Below are positions 55,500 to 63,884 of a stretch of DNA of 64,000 bases, piece after piece. The notes below the pieces were generated by a model that ran no database searches, had not been told where the DNA came from, and saw only the letters and a list, made by a program, of their open reading frames with translations. Position 1 is the first letter of the stretch. Each line of letters begins with the position of its first letter. Both the position numbers and the translations under genes were made by a program. The DNA is from Bradyrhizobium sp. WSM3983 (GTDB lineage Bacteria; Pseudomonadota; Alphaproteobacteria; Rhizobiales; Xanthobacteraceae), in the NCBI RefSeq assembly GCF_000473045.1, contig NZ_AXAY01000006.1, positions 124,001 to 188,000 of the forward strand, read 5' to 3'.

Positions 55500-55526
55500 C
55501 TCTGGCACAAGATCGGCATGCCAGAG
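55500..55526. promoter_or_regulatory. Inverted repeat upstream of anmK
   Basis: CTCTGGCA (55500-55507) and TGCCAGAG (55519-55526), perfect 8-bp arms with an 11-base spacer, ending 23 bases before the anmK start. Position suits an operator or leader hairpin. Confidence 0.45.
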
Positions 55527-55549
55527 AGGGTCTTTGAGGACGCTGATCC

Positions 55550-56653
55550 ATGATGTTGACGGCACTCGGTTTGATGAGCGGCACCTCGCTGGACGGGGTG
55601 GACGTCGCGCTGATCGAAACCGACGGGAAACAGGTAAAGGCATTCGGACCGTCCGGCTACCGGCCCTATAGCCCAGCCGAGCGCAATCTGCTGCGCCAGG
55701 CTCTGTCCGAGGCTGCGCATTTGCCGCAACGCGATGCCCGGCCGGGCATTCTGGCCGAGGCCGAGCGCGCGGTGACGCTGGCGCATGCCGAGGCGGTCGC
55801 CGCCTTCGTCGCCCAGAACCGAATGAAGCCGGAGGATATCGACATCGTCGGCTTTCACGGCCAGACCGTGCTGCACCGTCCCGAGCGGCGGCTGACGGTC
55901 CAGATCGGTGACGCGCGGGCGCTGGCCAAGGCCATCCATATCCCTGTGATGCACGACTTCCGCGCTGCCGACGTCGAGGCGGGCGGGCAGGGCGCCCCAT
56001 TCGTGCCGGTCTACCACCGGGCGCTCGCCAATTCGCTGGCGCGCGAGGGGCCGATCATCGTCGTCAATATCGGCGGCGTTTCCAACATCACCTATATCGA
56101 TGGCAACGACACGCTGATTGCCTGCGACACCGGGCCCGGCAACGCGCTGCTCGACGATTTCATGTACCGCACCATGAACCAGGCGTTCGATGCGGAGGGC
56201 AAGTTCGCAGCACTCGGCAACGCCGACGAGGCCTGGATCGTACGCGCACTAGAGCTGCCGTTCTTCGCATTACCGCCACCGAAATCGCTCGACCGCAACG
56301 ACTTTGCCGCGGTGAAGCTCGGCGACGTGCCGCCGGCCGACGGTGCTGCGACGCTCACCGCTTTCACTGTCGCCGCGATCGCGCGCATCATACCCTTGCT
56401 GCCGCGGCGTCCGCGAAGCTGGATCGTCTGCGGCGGCGGCGCCCGCAATCTCACTATGCTGCGCATGCTGCGGGATCGGGTCGGAACGGCCAGCGTCGAG
56501 GCCGCCGAGACTCTCGGCTGGGCCTCCGATGCCATCGAGGCGCAAGCCTTCGGCTTCCTCGCCGCCCGCGGCCTGAAGGGCCTGCCGCTGTCCTATCCGG
56601 CCACCACGGGCGTGCCGATGCCGATGACTGGCGGGGTGATCGCCAGACCTTAA
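55550..56653 (+). CDS. anmK: Anhydro-N-acetylmuramic acid kinase
   Basis: Phosphorylates and opens 1,6-anhydroMurNAc released by peptidoglycan turnover, giving MurNAc-6-P; cytosolic ASKHA kinase. 367 residues, with GLMSGTSLDGVDVALIE, FHGQTVLHRPERRL, HDFRAADVEAGGQGAP, DTGPGNALLD and CGGGARNLTML. Two ATGs adjoin at the start; the first is used. A palindrome sits 23-50 bases upstream. Complements amiC and PBP1A in wall recycling, though not linked to murQ. Confidence 0.96.
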   Translation: MMLTALGLMSGTSLDGVDVALIETDGKQVKAFGPSGYRPYSPAERNLLRQALSEAAHLPQRDARPGILAEAERAVTLAHAEAVAAFVAQNRMKPEDIDIVGFHGQTVLHRPERRLTVQIGDARALAKAIHIPVMHDFRAADVEAGGQGAPFVPVYHRALANSLAREGPIIVVNIGGVSNITYIDGNDTLIACDTGPGNALLDDFMYRTMNQAFDAEGKFAALGNADEAWIVRALELPFFALPPPKSLDRNDFAAVKLGDVPPADGAATLTAFTVAAIARIIPLLPRRPRSWIVCGGGARNLTMLRMLRDRVGTASVEAAETLGWASDAIEAQAFGFLAARGLKGLPLSYPATTGVPMPMTGGVIARP

Positions 56654-56683
56654 AAAGGACTGCCTGAGGGTCACGGTGGGTTG

Positions 56684-56744
56684 ATGCAGATGCATTGATC
56701 TTGACGTGTGAATGCAGTTGCATCTATATTGGATGCGATTGCAT
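56684..56744 (+). promoter_or_regulatory. Promoter with three ATGCANNTGCAT boxes (GST-sugE)
   Basis: Box 1 ATGCAGATGCAT at 56684-56695, box 2 ATGCAGTTGCAT at 56712-56723 and box 3 ATGCGATTGCAT at 56733-56744 (one mismatch). The promoter TTGACG (56701-56706), 17-base spacer, CTATAT (56724-56729) is near-ideal. Box 1 lies upstream of -35, box 2 ends at the -10, and box 3 covers the start site: a textbook repressor layout. Confidence 0.8.
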
Positions 56745-56765
56745 TGAAACGCCGGGATCCTCGCC

Positions 56766-57443
56766 ATGACCACTTCGCTGAAACTGATCAGCCACAAGCT
56801 TTGCCCTTACGTGCAGCGCGCGGTGATCGCGCTCAAGGAGAAGGGCGTGCCGTTCGAGCGGATCGATATCGATCTCGCCAACAAACCGGATTGGTTCCTG
56901 AAACTGTCGCCGCTCGGCAAGGTGCCGGTGCTGATGGTGACAACCGACAAGGGCGAGGTCGCTCTCTTCGAGAGCAACGTGATCTGCGAGTACATCGAGG
57001 AGACGCAAGCCGGCGCGAAGCTGCATCCGGCGGATGCCTTGAAGCGTGCCGAGCACCGTGCCTGGATGGAGTTCGGCTCGGCGATCCTCGGCGATCTCTG
57101 GGGCCTGGAGACCACGACCGATCCTGCGACCTTCGAAAGCAAGCGCCAGGCGCTCGCGGCGAAGTTTGTGCGCGTGGAAGTCGCGCTTGGCGCAGGGCCC
57201 TATTTCGCAGGCAATGCGTTCAGCCTGGTCGACGCGGTGTTTGCGCCCGTCTTCCGTTACTTCGATCTGTTCGACGACCTGACTGAGCACGGTATCTTCA
57301 GCGATGTGCCCAAGGTCTGCGCTTGGCGTGAGGAGCTCGCGCAGCGTCCGAGCGTGCGTACTGCGGTCAGCGCGGACTACCCGCAATTGCTGCGCGCTTT
57401 CCTCGTTCGCCACGACGCGCACCTCCTCAAGCTTGCGGCCTGA
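56766..57443 (+). CDS. Glutathione S-transferase family protein
   Basis: A 225-residue GST. The thioredoxin-like N-terminal domain reads LISHKLCPYVQRAVIALKEK with the Cys-Pro-Tyr motif and LGKVPVLMV (cis-Pro), and the ESNVICEYIEE glutathione loop; the helical C-terminal domain follows from about 90. CPY near residue 15 fits omega/beta/zeta-like (thiol-transfer) GSTs. Leads the transcript with sugE, and its promoter is framed by three operator boxes. Likely a detoxification or thiol repair enzyme. Confidence 0.92.
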   Translation: MTTSLKLISHKLCPYVQRAVIALKEKGVPFERIDIDLANKPDWFLKLSPLGKVPVLMVTTDKGEVALFESNVICEYIEETQAGAKLHPADALKRAEHRAWMEFGSAILGDLWGLETTTDPATFESKRQALAAKFVRVEVALGAGPYFAGNAFSLVDAVFAPVFRYFDLFDDLTEHGIFSDVPKVCAWREELAQRPSVRTAVSADYPQLLRAFLVRHDAHLLKLAA

Positions 57444-57453
57444 GCGCACGCCG

Positions 57454-57777
57454 ATGTCGCAGTCAACGGCTTGGCTGATGCTGCTGATCGCCGGCGCGCT
57501 TGATGTCGGCTGGGCGATCTCCATGAAATATGCGGAGGGCTACACGCGCGTGGGCTGGAGCATTGCTTCGCTCGTGCTGCTCGCCGCTTTCGTCTTCCTG
57601 CTCGGACGCGCCTTGAGAGTACTCGAAGTCGGCGTCGGCTATTCGGTGTGGACCGGCATCGGCGCCGCCGGCACCTTCGTCATGGGCGTCGTGCTGTTCG
57701 GCGAGACCTTGAGCGCAATGAAGCTTGCCGGCATCGCCCTCGTCCTGATGGGGATCGTCGCGCTCAAGCTGGCTTGA
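57454..57777 (+). CDS. SMR-family exporter (SugE/Gdx-like) with Glu-to-Asp change
   Basis: A 107-residue four-helix drug/guanidinium-type exporter; functions as an antiparallel dimer. WTGIGAAGTFVMGVVLFGET in TM3-4 and GWSIASLVLLAAFVFLLGRAL in TM2 fit SugE/Gdx. In TM1 the proton- and substrate-binding Glu is Asp17 (GALDVGWAISMKYAEGYT; usual A-x-x-E-V-x-W). The start at 57454 (MSQSTAW) is inside a longer open frame overlapping the GST gene. Ten bases separate it from the GST stop, so they share a promoter. Confidence 0.88.
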   Translation: MSQSTAWLMLLIAGALDVGWAISMKYAEGYTRVGWSIASLVLLAAFVFLLGRALRVLEVGVGYSVWTGIGAAGTFVMGVVLFGETLSAMKLAGIALVLMGIVALKLA

Positions 57778-57792
57778 GCAGCGTTGCTGCGG

Positions 57793-58083
57793 TCAGGTGC
57801 AGCCGTCGGCAAGCAGCAGCTTGCTCGTCGTCGTGGCATGGCGTAGCTCGAAAAGGTCCTGAGCACCGGGATCATCCAGGAAGGCTTGCGCCATCGCGCG
57901 CTCCGGAAATTCGATGATGACGAGGCGCTCGGGCGTCCAGTTGCCTTCGATTGTGGTCGGCTCGACGCCGCGAACGATGTAACGTCCCGAATGCTTGGCG
58001 ATGAACGCCGGGATTTCATCGATGTATGTCTTGAACCTGGCAAGATCGTTCACCGACAGGTCGAGCACCAGATACGCCTTCAT
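57793..58083 (-). CDS. DUF1330 domain-containing protein
   Basis: A 96-residue ferredoxin-like dimeric alpha/beta fold. Sequence follows the family: MKAYLVLDLSVNDLARFKTY, then GRYIVRGVEPTTIEGNWTPER and VIIEFPERAMAQAFLDDP. Function of DUF1330 is unknown. The start at 58083 is the family start; a slightly longer frame is open. It converges with sugE, 15 bases apart, and lies downstream of DUF1697 with a 39-base gap. Confidence 0.9.
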   Translation of the reverse strand: MKAYLVLDLSVNDLARFKTYIDEIPAFIAKHSGRYIVRGVEPTTIEGNWTPERLVIIEFPERAMAQAFLDDPGAQDLFELRHATTTSKLLLADGCT

Positions 58084-58122
58084 TGCTTGTCCCCCCAACC
58101 GAGCGACGCCGTCTTCGGTCAG

Positions 58123-58635
58123 CTAGAGCTCCGCGGCCATCTTCGCCAGGGTGGCGATGGTGTTCATGTTGCGCGCGGTGCCGGTCTTGGCCGCGGGGAT
58201 CGCAAGTTTTGACGTCCCCATGCCGTCGCCGTAATGCACGTAGATCTCGCGGCGGCCAAGCTTGACCTCTTCGTCTTTCTGGCCCCGAATTCCGGCGAAC
58301 GTGTCCGCAGGTGGCGCCTTGTCGAGGAAGATCGCGACCGTGCGGTTGGGCGCCATTTTGGGAAACGGATTGTCGGCCAAGACCTCTGCGATCGCGGCAG
58401 CGCTGCGCACGAGCACACCGACCGGCGCGCCGGCGTAAGCGTGCAGGCGCTTTTCGAGGACGGCCTTGATTGCGGATTCCGATTTGCGGCTGGTGAAGAC
58501 CACATTGCCGCTGGCGATGTAGGTGCGCACGGCACCGAAACCGAGCTCTTCGCACATCGCCTTGAGCTCGGTCATTGGCAGCTTGCCGGTGCCTCCGACA
58601 TTGACCGCGCGCAGCAGGGCTACGAACGCGGCCAT
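58123..58635 (-). CDS. DUF1697 domain-containing protein
   Basis: 170 residues. Family marks: MAAFVALLRAVNVGGTGKLP at the start, LGFGAVRTYIASGNVVFTS in the middle and ATLAKMAAEL at the end. DUF1697 is a conserved alpha/beta protein of unknown function. It lies 7 bases after the alpha/beta hydrolase gene on the same strand. Confidence 0.92.
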   Translation of the reverse strand: MAAFVALLRAVNVGGTGKLPMTELKAMCEELGFGAVRTYIASGNVVFTSRKSESAIKAVLEKRLHAYAGAPVGVLVRSAAAIAEVLADNPFPKMAPNRTVAIFLDKAPPADTFAGIRGQKDEEVKLGRREIYVHYGDGMGTSKLAIPAAKTGTARNMNTIATLAKMAAEL

Positions 58636-58642
58636 GTCATTC

Positions 58643-59290
58643 TTACCGCACGTTGGCGAGACGCATGTCGAGATAGGCCGTGATGGTTTCCATCAGGGGC
58701 TCGAGCTTGGCGTCGAAGAAATGGTTGGCGCCGGGGATGACCTGCTGGTCGATCACGATGCCCTTCTGCGTCTTCAACTTCTCGACCAGCGTGTTGACGT
58801 CCTTGGGCGGCACCACGGCATCCTTCTCGCCATGCACGATCAGGCCGGACGAGGGGCAGGGCGCGAGGAACGAGAAGTCGTAGAGATTGGCCGGCGGCGC
58901 GATCGAGATGAAGCCTTCGACCTCGGGGCGGCGCATCAGGAGCTGCATGCCGATCCAGGCGCCGAAGGAGAAGCCGGCAACCCAGCAGGCGCGCGCTTCG
59001 GGATTGATGGTCTGCGCCCAGTCGAGGGCGGCCGCCGCATCCGACAATTCGCCGGTGCCATGGTCGAACGAGCCCTGGCTGCGGCCGACGCCACGGAAAT
59101 TGAAACGCAGCACCGAGAAGCCACGATGCGCGAACGCGTAGTAGCACTGGTATACGATCTGATGGTTCATCGTGCCGTGAAACTGCGGATGCGGATGCAG
59201 GATCATCGCGATCGGCGCGTTCTTCTGCTTGGCCGGGTGATAGCGGCCTTCGAGACGGCCGGCGGGGCCAGTGAAAATAACTTCAGGCAT
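58643..59290 (-). CDS. Alpha/beta hydrolase
   Basis: A 215-residue single-domain serine hydrolase. The nucleophile elbow is GFSFG (in VAGFSFGAWIGMQLL), with HPHPQFHGTMNHQIVYQCYY near the start as the oxyanion loop, Asp in EKDAVVPP and His in GANHFF as the other triad members. Resembles the small 'alpha/beta hydrolase, CocE-like, DUF' esterases of alphaproteobacteria. Start at 59290 (MPEVIFTG). Upstream frame is open to 59476 but has no family sequence. Substrate unknown. Confidence 0.9.
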   Translation of the reverse strand: MPEVIFTGPAGRLEGRYHPAKQKNAPIAMILHPHPQFHGTMNHQIVYQCYYAFAHRGFSVLRFNFRGVGRSQGSFDHGTGELSDAAAALDWAQTINPEARACWVAGFSFGAWIGMQLLMRRPEVEGFISIAPPANLYDFSFLAPCPSSGLIVHGEKDAVVPPKDVNTLVEKLKTQKGIVIDQQVIPGANHFFDAKLEPLMETITAYLDMRLANVR

Positions 59291-59609
59291 GGATGATCTC
59301 TGGATTGATTTGCTGGAGCGAGGATCCTTGGCAATCAACCGATTGTGGCCCTCGTCGCCAGATGCCGACGAAAGCGCGAATGGAAGGATGAGAAGGCGTG
59401 CGCCTCGCGGTGATGCGCGATGGCGCGCGGTGACTTGACGGCCGCGTTCTAACATAGGCTGCGGGGCAAAAAGCAAGCATCTTCGACATCTGCCAATGTG
59501 CTCAAGAACTTAGCCGGTCATCGCGGTGTCACGCCAATGACGGTCGGGAGCGGACAGGGTGATGGCCCCGCTTGCAATTGTGGCGGCAACTGATTGGAAT
59601 CACGATTGT
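59291..59609. other. 319-bp intergenic region, no gene seen
   Basis: Upstream of the alpha/beta hydrolase (minus) and just past the stop of the LytTR gene (minus). No ORF with a ribosome site, no hairpin of note. A minus-strand promoter for the hydrolase must lie here but is not evident. Confidence 0.5.
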
Positions 59610-60587
59610 TTATCGGCTGTCGGGCGAGCCGGCGAGCGATTCACGCGCCGCGCGCCCTCCCAGCGAGGCGACCGCGGGCCGGTAGCGGCGGCTGCCGCCA
59701 AGTGTCTGGCCATTGTCGAACGTGAGCTCGAAATCCCCCGACGGCTTGAAGTCCACGCCGCTCACCCGGTCGAGATTGGCAAGCCTGGTCCGGTGAACGC
59801 GCACGATGGCGAAGCGGGCGAGTTCGCTTTCGGTCGCGGCAAGCGTGCCGCGGATCAGGTGCTGGGTGCCGTTGGCGAGGCAGTATTCGATGTAATTGCC
59901 GGCAGAGGCGACCCACAGGATATCGCGCGGTACGACGCGGATGCGGCTGGTGCCGTCCCGGAGCCAGATCAGATCGGGGGACGGTTGCCCGAGCGGAGCG
60001 GCCGGCATGGACAGGCCTGCGCGTGCCGCCTTGCGCAGCTCACGACGGCTTTCGATCAGCCAGAGCGTTGCCCCAAGCAGAAATGCGGTCACCGCGTCCT
60101 TGCGGAACTCGTACAGGACCACCGCCAGCGAGAAATGGAAGTCGTAGGCGCTGCCCGCGAGCCAGAGCAGGAGTTTCCGCAAGCCCACCATGCCGATGAT
60201 GTGGAGGACCGAGAAGCCGAGCAGGGCGGCCGCACCAATTCCGATCCACGCCGCCGGGCCCGCGGTCCGGCGCATGCGCCGCACCGACAGCATCAGGATC
60301 GGCACCAGCAGCAGGATGACGATGATGCTCGACAGTTCCCAGAACAGGCGCCGGCCAATGTCATAGCTGTCGCCGCGCCAGGCGGCGTCCTGTGCGCCGG
60401 AGAGCGCATTGACGATGCCGACGGCGAACGCGATGGCGGCGATCACAGCGAACATCGTCCAGTCGGCATTGATCACGCCGGGCCAACCGCTCGTCCCGGA
60501 CGGCGATGCCTCGTCCCCTCGCGCTCGGTTCTGATCCCAAACCGTCTCGACGCGCTCCGTTTCGGGAGCATTTTGGCCGTCAGCCAT
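59610..60587 (-). CDS. Membrane-anchored LytTR transcriptional regulator
   Basis: A 325-residue protein with about four hydrophobic helices in the N-terminal 180 residues (DWTMFAVIAAIAFAVGIVNA; LFWELSSIIVILLLVPILML; AWIGIGAAALLGFSVLHIIG) and a LytTR DNA-binding domain at about 205-310 (VPRDILWVASAGNYIEYCLAN; FAIVRVHRTRLANLDRVSG). Likely a one-component membrane sensor and regulator. It faces the acyltransferase relic with a 44-base gap; in related bacteria the LytTR gene probably regulates that acyltransferase. Confidence 0.88.
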   Translation of the reverse strand: MADGQNAPETERVETVWDQNRARGDEASPSGTSGWPGVINADWTMFAVIAAIAFAVGIVNALSGAQDAAWRGDSYDIGRRLFWELSSIIVILLLVPILMLSVRRMRRTAGPAAWIGIGAAALLGFSVLHIIGMVGLRKLLLWLAGSAYDFHFSLAVVLYEFRKDAVTAFLLGATLWLIESRRELRKAARAGLSMPAAPLGQPSPDLIWLRDGTSRIRVVPRDILWVASAGNYIEYCLANGTQHLIRGTLAATESELARFAIVRVHRTRLANLDRVSGVDFKPSGDFELTFDNGQTLGGSRRYRPAVASLGGRAARESLAGSPDSR

Positions 60588-60631
60588 GGCCCGAAAACCG
60601 CGTTTGTGGTCCCGTCAAGGAGCAGAGAACC

Positions 60632-61022
60632 ATGTCAACACCGCAACAAGCATCAAATTCGGAACGACGCATCGATCTGGATTGGGTGCGGGTTTTAGCC
60701 TTCGGGCTCCTGATCTTCTACCACGTCGGATTCCGCTGATCTTCGGCATGCTCGTGATCGTGCCACCGCAGTCGTACCTCCAGATCGTCGAGAACCTCGG
60801 CTATCCCGCAAGTTTCGCCGATTATTACTTCCACCACCACCTGGCGTTCAGCGCAGCGGACTGTCTCCCGGAAGCGAGGCGGCCATCGTGATTGCCGGCA
60901 CCGCGCTCACCTGTCTGGTCAGCTACGAGATCGCGCGGCGCATCGGCTGGCTGCGTCCGCTGTTCGGGCTGCGGATGGAGCCGCGTTCCTCGGCCGGGGT
61001 CGCGCAGCAACAGCCGGCCTGA
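60632..61022 (+). pseudogene. Acyltransferase-3 (OpgC-like) remnant, deleted and frame-shifted
   Basis: Three fragments of one acyltransferase in three reading frames. Start: ATG 60632 with AAGGAG ribosome site, then RIDLDWVRVLAFGLLIFYHVG, ended by TGA near 60739. Second: RIPLIFGMLVIVPPQSYL and after, in another frame, from about 60727. Third: IVIAGTALTCLVSYEIARRI, then GWLRPLFGLRMEPR, to TGA at 61022. Full-length relatives are about 370-400 residues; about 130 are left. Two internal deletions explain it. The ribosome site and divergent promoter side are intact. Confidence 0.85.
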
Positions 61023-61073
61023 TGTGCGGCGGCCGCCGATTGGCGCGATGGCAAAAGGTGCTAAGAGGGCGCC

Positions 61074-62213
61074 ATGCCGAGCCGCGTCTACCTCGACTGG
61101 AATGCGACCACACCGCTGCGCACCGAGGCGCGCGCAGCGATGTTGGCCGCCTATGAGCTGATCGGCAATCCGTCCTCGGTCCATGCCGAGGGGCGCGAGG
61201 CGCGGCGGCTGGTCGAGGACGCCCGCGCCGCGCTGGCGTCGGCCGTGGGCGCGCTAACGCGGAACGTGGTCTTCACCTCCGCCGGAACCGAGGCCAACGC
61301 GCTGGCGCTCTCGCCCGGCCTGCGCGGCCGGTCGGGCGAGCCGGCGCGGCGACTCCTGGTCTCCGCTGTCGAGCATGCCTCGGTGCTGGCGGGCGGCCGG
61401 TTCCCGGCCGACGACATCAGCCAGATCCGGGTCACGCGCTCCGGGGTCGTCGATCTCGACCACCTTCGCGCGTTGCTCGTGGACGGTCAGCCGGCGCTGG
61501 TGTCGGTCATGGCGGCCAACAACGAGACCGGTGCGCTCCAGCCGGTGGCCGAGGCGGCACAGATCGCCCACGAGGCCGGTGGCCTCCTGCACGTCGATGC
61601 GATCCAGGCACTCGGCAAAATTGCTTTCAACATTAACGCGGTAGGCGCGGACCTTGCGACCTTTTCTGCGCACAAGATCGGCGGCCCCAAGGGCGTCGGC
61701 GCGCTGGTCGTGGCGGAGGGCCTCGCCGGCTTGGAACCGGTGCTGCGGGGCGGCGGACAGGAGCTCGGTCGCCGGGCGGGAACCGAGAATGTTGCCGGCA
61801 TCGCCGGCTTCGGTGCGGCGGTGAAAGCCGCCCTTCAGGCTCTGCCGGAAGATGTGGAACGGATGGCAAGCCTCAGAGATCGCTTGGGAAATGGCCTTCG
61901 CGCGGTTGCTGGGGCAACCGTCTTCGCGGAAGACGTGAAGAGGTTGCCAAATACCGTTCTATTCACTGCACCCGGTCTCAAGGCCGAGACTGCCGTGATC
62001 GGCTTTGACCTCGAAGGTGTCGCCGTATCCTCGGGTTCGGCTTGTTCCTCAGGAAAGGTCCAGCCGTCTCACGTGCTCTCGGCGATGGGGTGCGATGCCA
62101 CCGTGGCCCAGGGAGCGGTGCGTCTCAGTCTGGGCTGGTCCACGGGACCGGATGACATCAATAGGGCGTTAGAGGCTTGGCGAAAGCTCGGTAATACCCT
62201 ACTTAGAGCGTAA
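61074..62213 (+). CDS. Cysteine desulfurase (suf-linked, NifS/IscS-like)
   Basis: Removes sulfur from cysteine for Fe-S assembly, using PLP. The 379 residues show the PLP lysine Lys201 in FSAHKIGGPKGVGAL, the catalytic Cys324 in SGSACSSGKVQPSHVL, and NATTPLRTEAR and HVDAIQALGK (cofactor Asp/Gln site). The enzyme resembles the group I NifS/IscS type in the mobile loop around Cys324. sufB begins 113 bases downstream, so it supplies the SUF scaffold. The start at 61074 is close to the pseudogene end. Confidence 0.94.
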   Translation: MPSRVYLDWNATTPLRTEARAAMLAAYELIGNPSSVHAEGREARRLVEDARAALASAVGALTRNVVFTSAGTEANALALSPGLRGRSGEPARRLLVSAVEHASVLAGGRFPADDISQIRVTRSGVVDLDHLRALLVDGQPALVSVMAANNETGALQPVAEAAQIAHEAGGLLHVDAIQALGKIAFNINAVGADLATFSAHKIGGPKGVGALVVAEGLAGLEPVLRGGGQELGRRAGTENVAGIAGFGAAVKAALQALPEDVERMASLRDRLGNGLRAVAGATVFAEDVKRLPNTVLFTAPGLKAETAVIGFDLEGVAVSSGSACSSGKVQPSHVLSAMGCDATVAQGAVRLSLGWSTGPDDINRALEAWRKLGNTLLRA

Positions 62214-62228
62214 GCGACGAAACACGGC

Positions 62229-62285
62229 TTGAACGGTTCTAAGCCCGTGCTTTCGGCCAAAAAACATCGTAATACTCGTTCGAGT
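62229..62285. promoter_or_regulatory. Candidate iron/Fe-S control sites upstream of sufB
   Basis: A perfect 12-bp palindrome ACTCG-TT-CGAGT (62274-62285) and TTGAACGGTTCTAAG (62229-62243), which resembles part of an Irr-type iron control element, lie in the 113-base gap before sufB. Both are candidate sites only; the second is a weak match. Confidence 0.4.
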
Positions 62286-62326
62286 TTGATCCACCGCGGT
62301 CCTTGAAACCGCGAGCGGAGGATAGA

Positions 62327-63823
62327 ATGCCAGCCGTCCAAGAGACGGTCGAGCGCGTCAAGCGCATCGACGTCGACCAATATCGTTATGGGTTTGAGAC
62401 CCTGATCGAGTCCGACAAGGCCCCCAAGGGGCTGTCGGAAGAGACCGTCAAGTTCATCTCCGAGAAGAAGAACGAGCCCGCCTGGATGCTCCAGTGGCGG
62501 CTCGAAGCCTATCGGCGCTGGCTGACCATGACCGAGCCGACCTGGGCGCGCGTCGACTATCCCAAGATCGACTTCCAGGATCTCTATTATTACGCGGCGC
62601 CGAAGCCGAAGAAGACGGTGACCTCGCTCGACGAGATCGATCCGGAGATCCTGAAGACCTATGAGAAGCTCGGCATTCCCTTGCGGGAAGTTGCCATGCT
62701 CGAAGGCGTCGAGCCGAAGCCCGGCGAGGAAGATCCGGCGCGCCGCAAGATCGCGGTCGACGCTGTCTTCGATTCGGTCTCGGTCGCGACCACCTTCAAG
62801 GCGGAGTTGAAGAAGGCCGGCGTGATCTTCATGCCGATCTCGGAGGCCATCCGAGAGCATCCCGAACTGGTGCAGAAGTATCTGGGCTCGGTGGTGCCGA
62901 CCTCGGACAATTTCTACGCGACGCTGAATTCGGCGGTGTTCTCCGACGGCTCGTTCGTCTACGTGCCGCCGGGCGTGCGCTGTCCGATGGAGCTGTCGAC
63001 CTATTTCCGCATCAACGAGCGCAACACCGGCCAGTTCGAGCGCACGCTGATCATCGCCGACAAGGGCTCCTACGTCAGCTATCTCGAAGGCTGCACCGCG
63101 CCGCAGCGCGACGAGAACCAGTTGCACGCCGCCGTGGTCGAACTCGTCGCGCATGACGATGCCGAGATCAAGTACTCGACGGTCCAGAATTGGTATCCGG
63201 GCAATTCGGAAGGCAAGGGCGGCATCTACAATTTCGTCACCAAGCGTGGCGACTGCCGCGGCAACAACTCCAAGATCTCCTGGACCCAGGTCGAGACCGG
63301 TTCGGCGATCACCTGGAAGTACCCGAGCTGCATCCTGCGCGGCGATAATTCGCGCGGCGAATTCTACTCGATCGCGATCTCGAACGGCTTCCAGCAGGTC
63401 GATTCGGGCACCAAGATGATCCATCTCGGCAAGAACACGTCGAGCCGCATCATCTCGAAGGGCATCGCCGCCGGCAAGTCGCAGAACACCTATCGTGGCC
63501 TCGTCACCGCGCACCGGAAAGCGACCGGCGCGCGCAACTTCACCGCCTGCGATTCCCTGTTGATCGGCGACAAATGCGGCGCGCACACCGTGCCGTACAT
63601 CGAGGCCAAGAACTCGTCGGCAACGTTCGAGCACGAGGCGACGACGTCGAAGATCTCCGAGGACGTGCTGTTCTACTGCGTCCAGCGCGGCCTCAGCCAG
63701 GAAGAGGCTGTCGGCCTCGTCGTTAACGGCTTCGTCAAGGACGTGCTGCAGCAACTGCCGATGGAATTCGCGGTAGAAGCGCAGAAGCTGATCTCGATCT
63801 CGCTTGAAGGGTCGGTCGGTTAA
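62327..63823 (+). CDS. sufB: Fe-S cluster assembly scaffold SufB
   Basis: Central SUF scaffold, acting as SufBC2D under iron and oxidative stress. 498 residues, start at 62327 with GCGGAGGA ribosome site. Family blocks: [20 protein letters not shown] (near residue 205-225 as [20 protein letters not shown]), [38 protein letters not shown], and C-terminal [20 protein letters not shown] and [20 protein letters not shown]. Conserved Cys and His/Glu for cluster assembly are present. It lies 61 bases before sufC. Confidence 0.97.
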   Translation: MPAVQETVERVKRIDVDQYRYGFETLIESDKAPKGLSEETVKFISEKKNEPAWMLQWRLEAYRRWLTMTEPTWARVDYPKIDFQDLYYYAAPKPKKTVTSLDEIDPEILKTYEKLGIPLREVAMLEGVEPKPGEEDPARRKIAVDAVFDSVSVATTFKAELKKAGVIFMPISEAIREHPELVQKYLGSVVPTSDNFYATLNSAVFSDGSFVYVPPGVRCPMELSTYFRINERNTGQFERTLIIADKGSYVSYLEGCTAPQRDENQLHAAVVELVAHDDAEIKYSTVQNWYPGNSEGKGGIYNFVTKRGDCRGNNSKISWTQVETGSAITWKYPSCILRGDNSRGEFYSIAISNGFQQVDSGTKMIHLGKNTSSRIISKGIAAGKSQNTYRGLVTAHRKATGARNFTACDSLLIGDKCGAHTVPYIEAKNSSATFEHEATTSKISEDVLFYCVQRGLSQEEAVGLVVNGFVKDVLQQLPMEFAVEAQKLISISLEGSVG

Positions 63824-63884
63824 TCGCCGACCCTCGCGGTGCGCTACGGCGCTCCAACATCAATTGAATAAACTGGATACCAAG

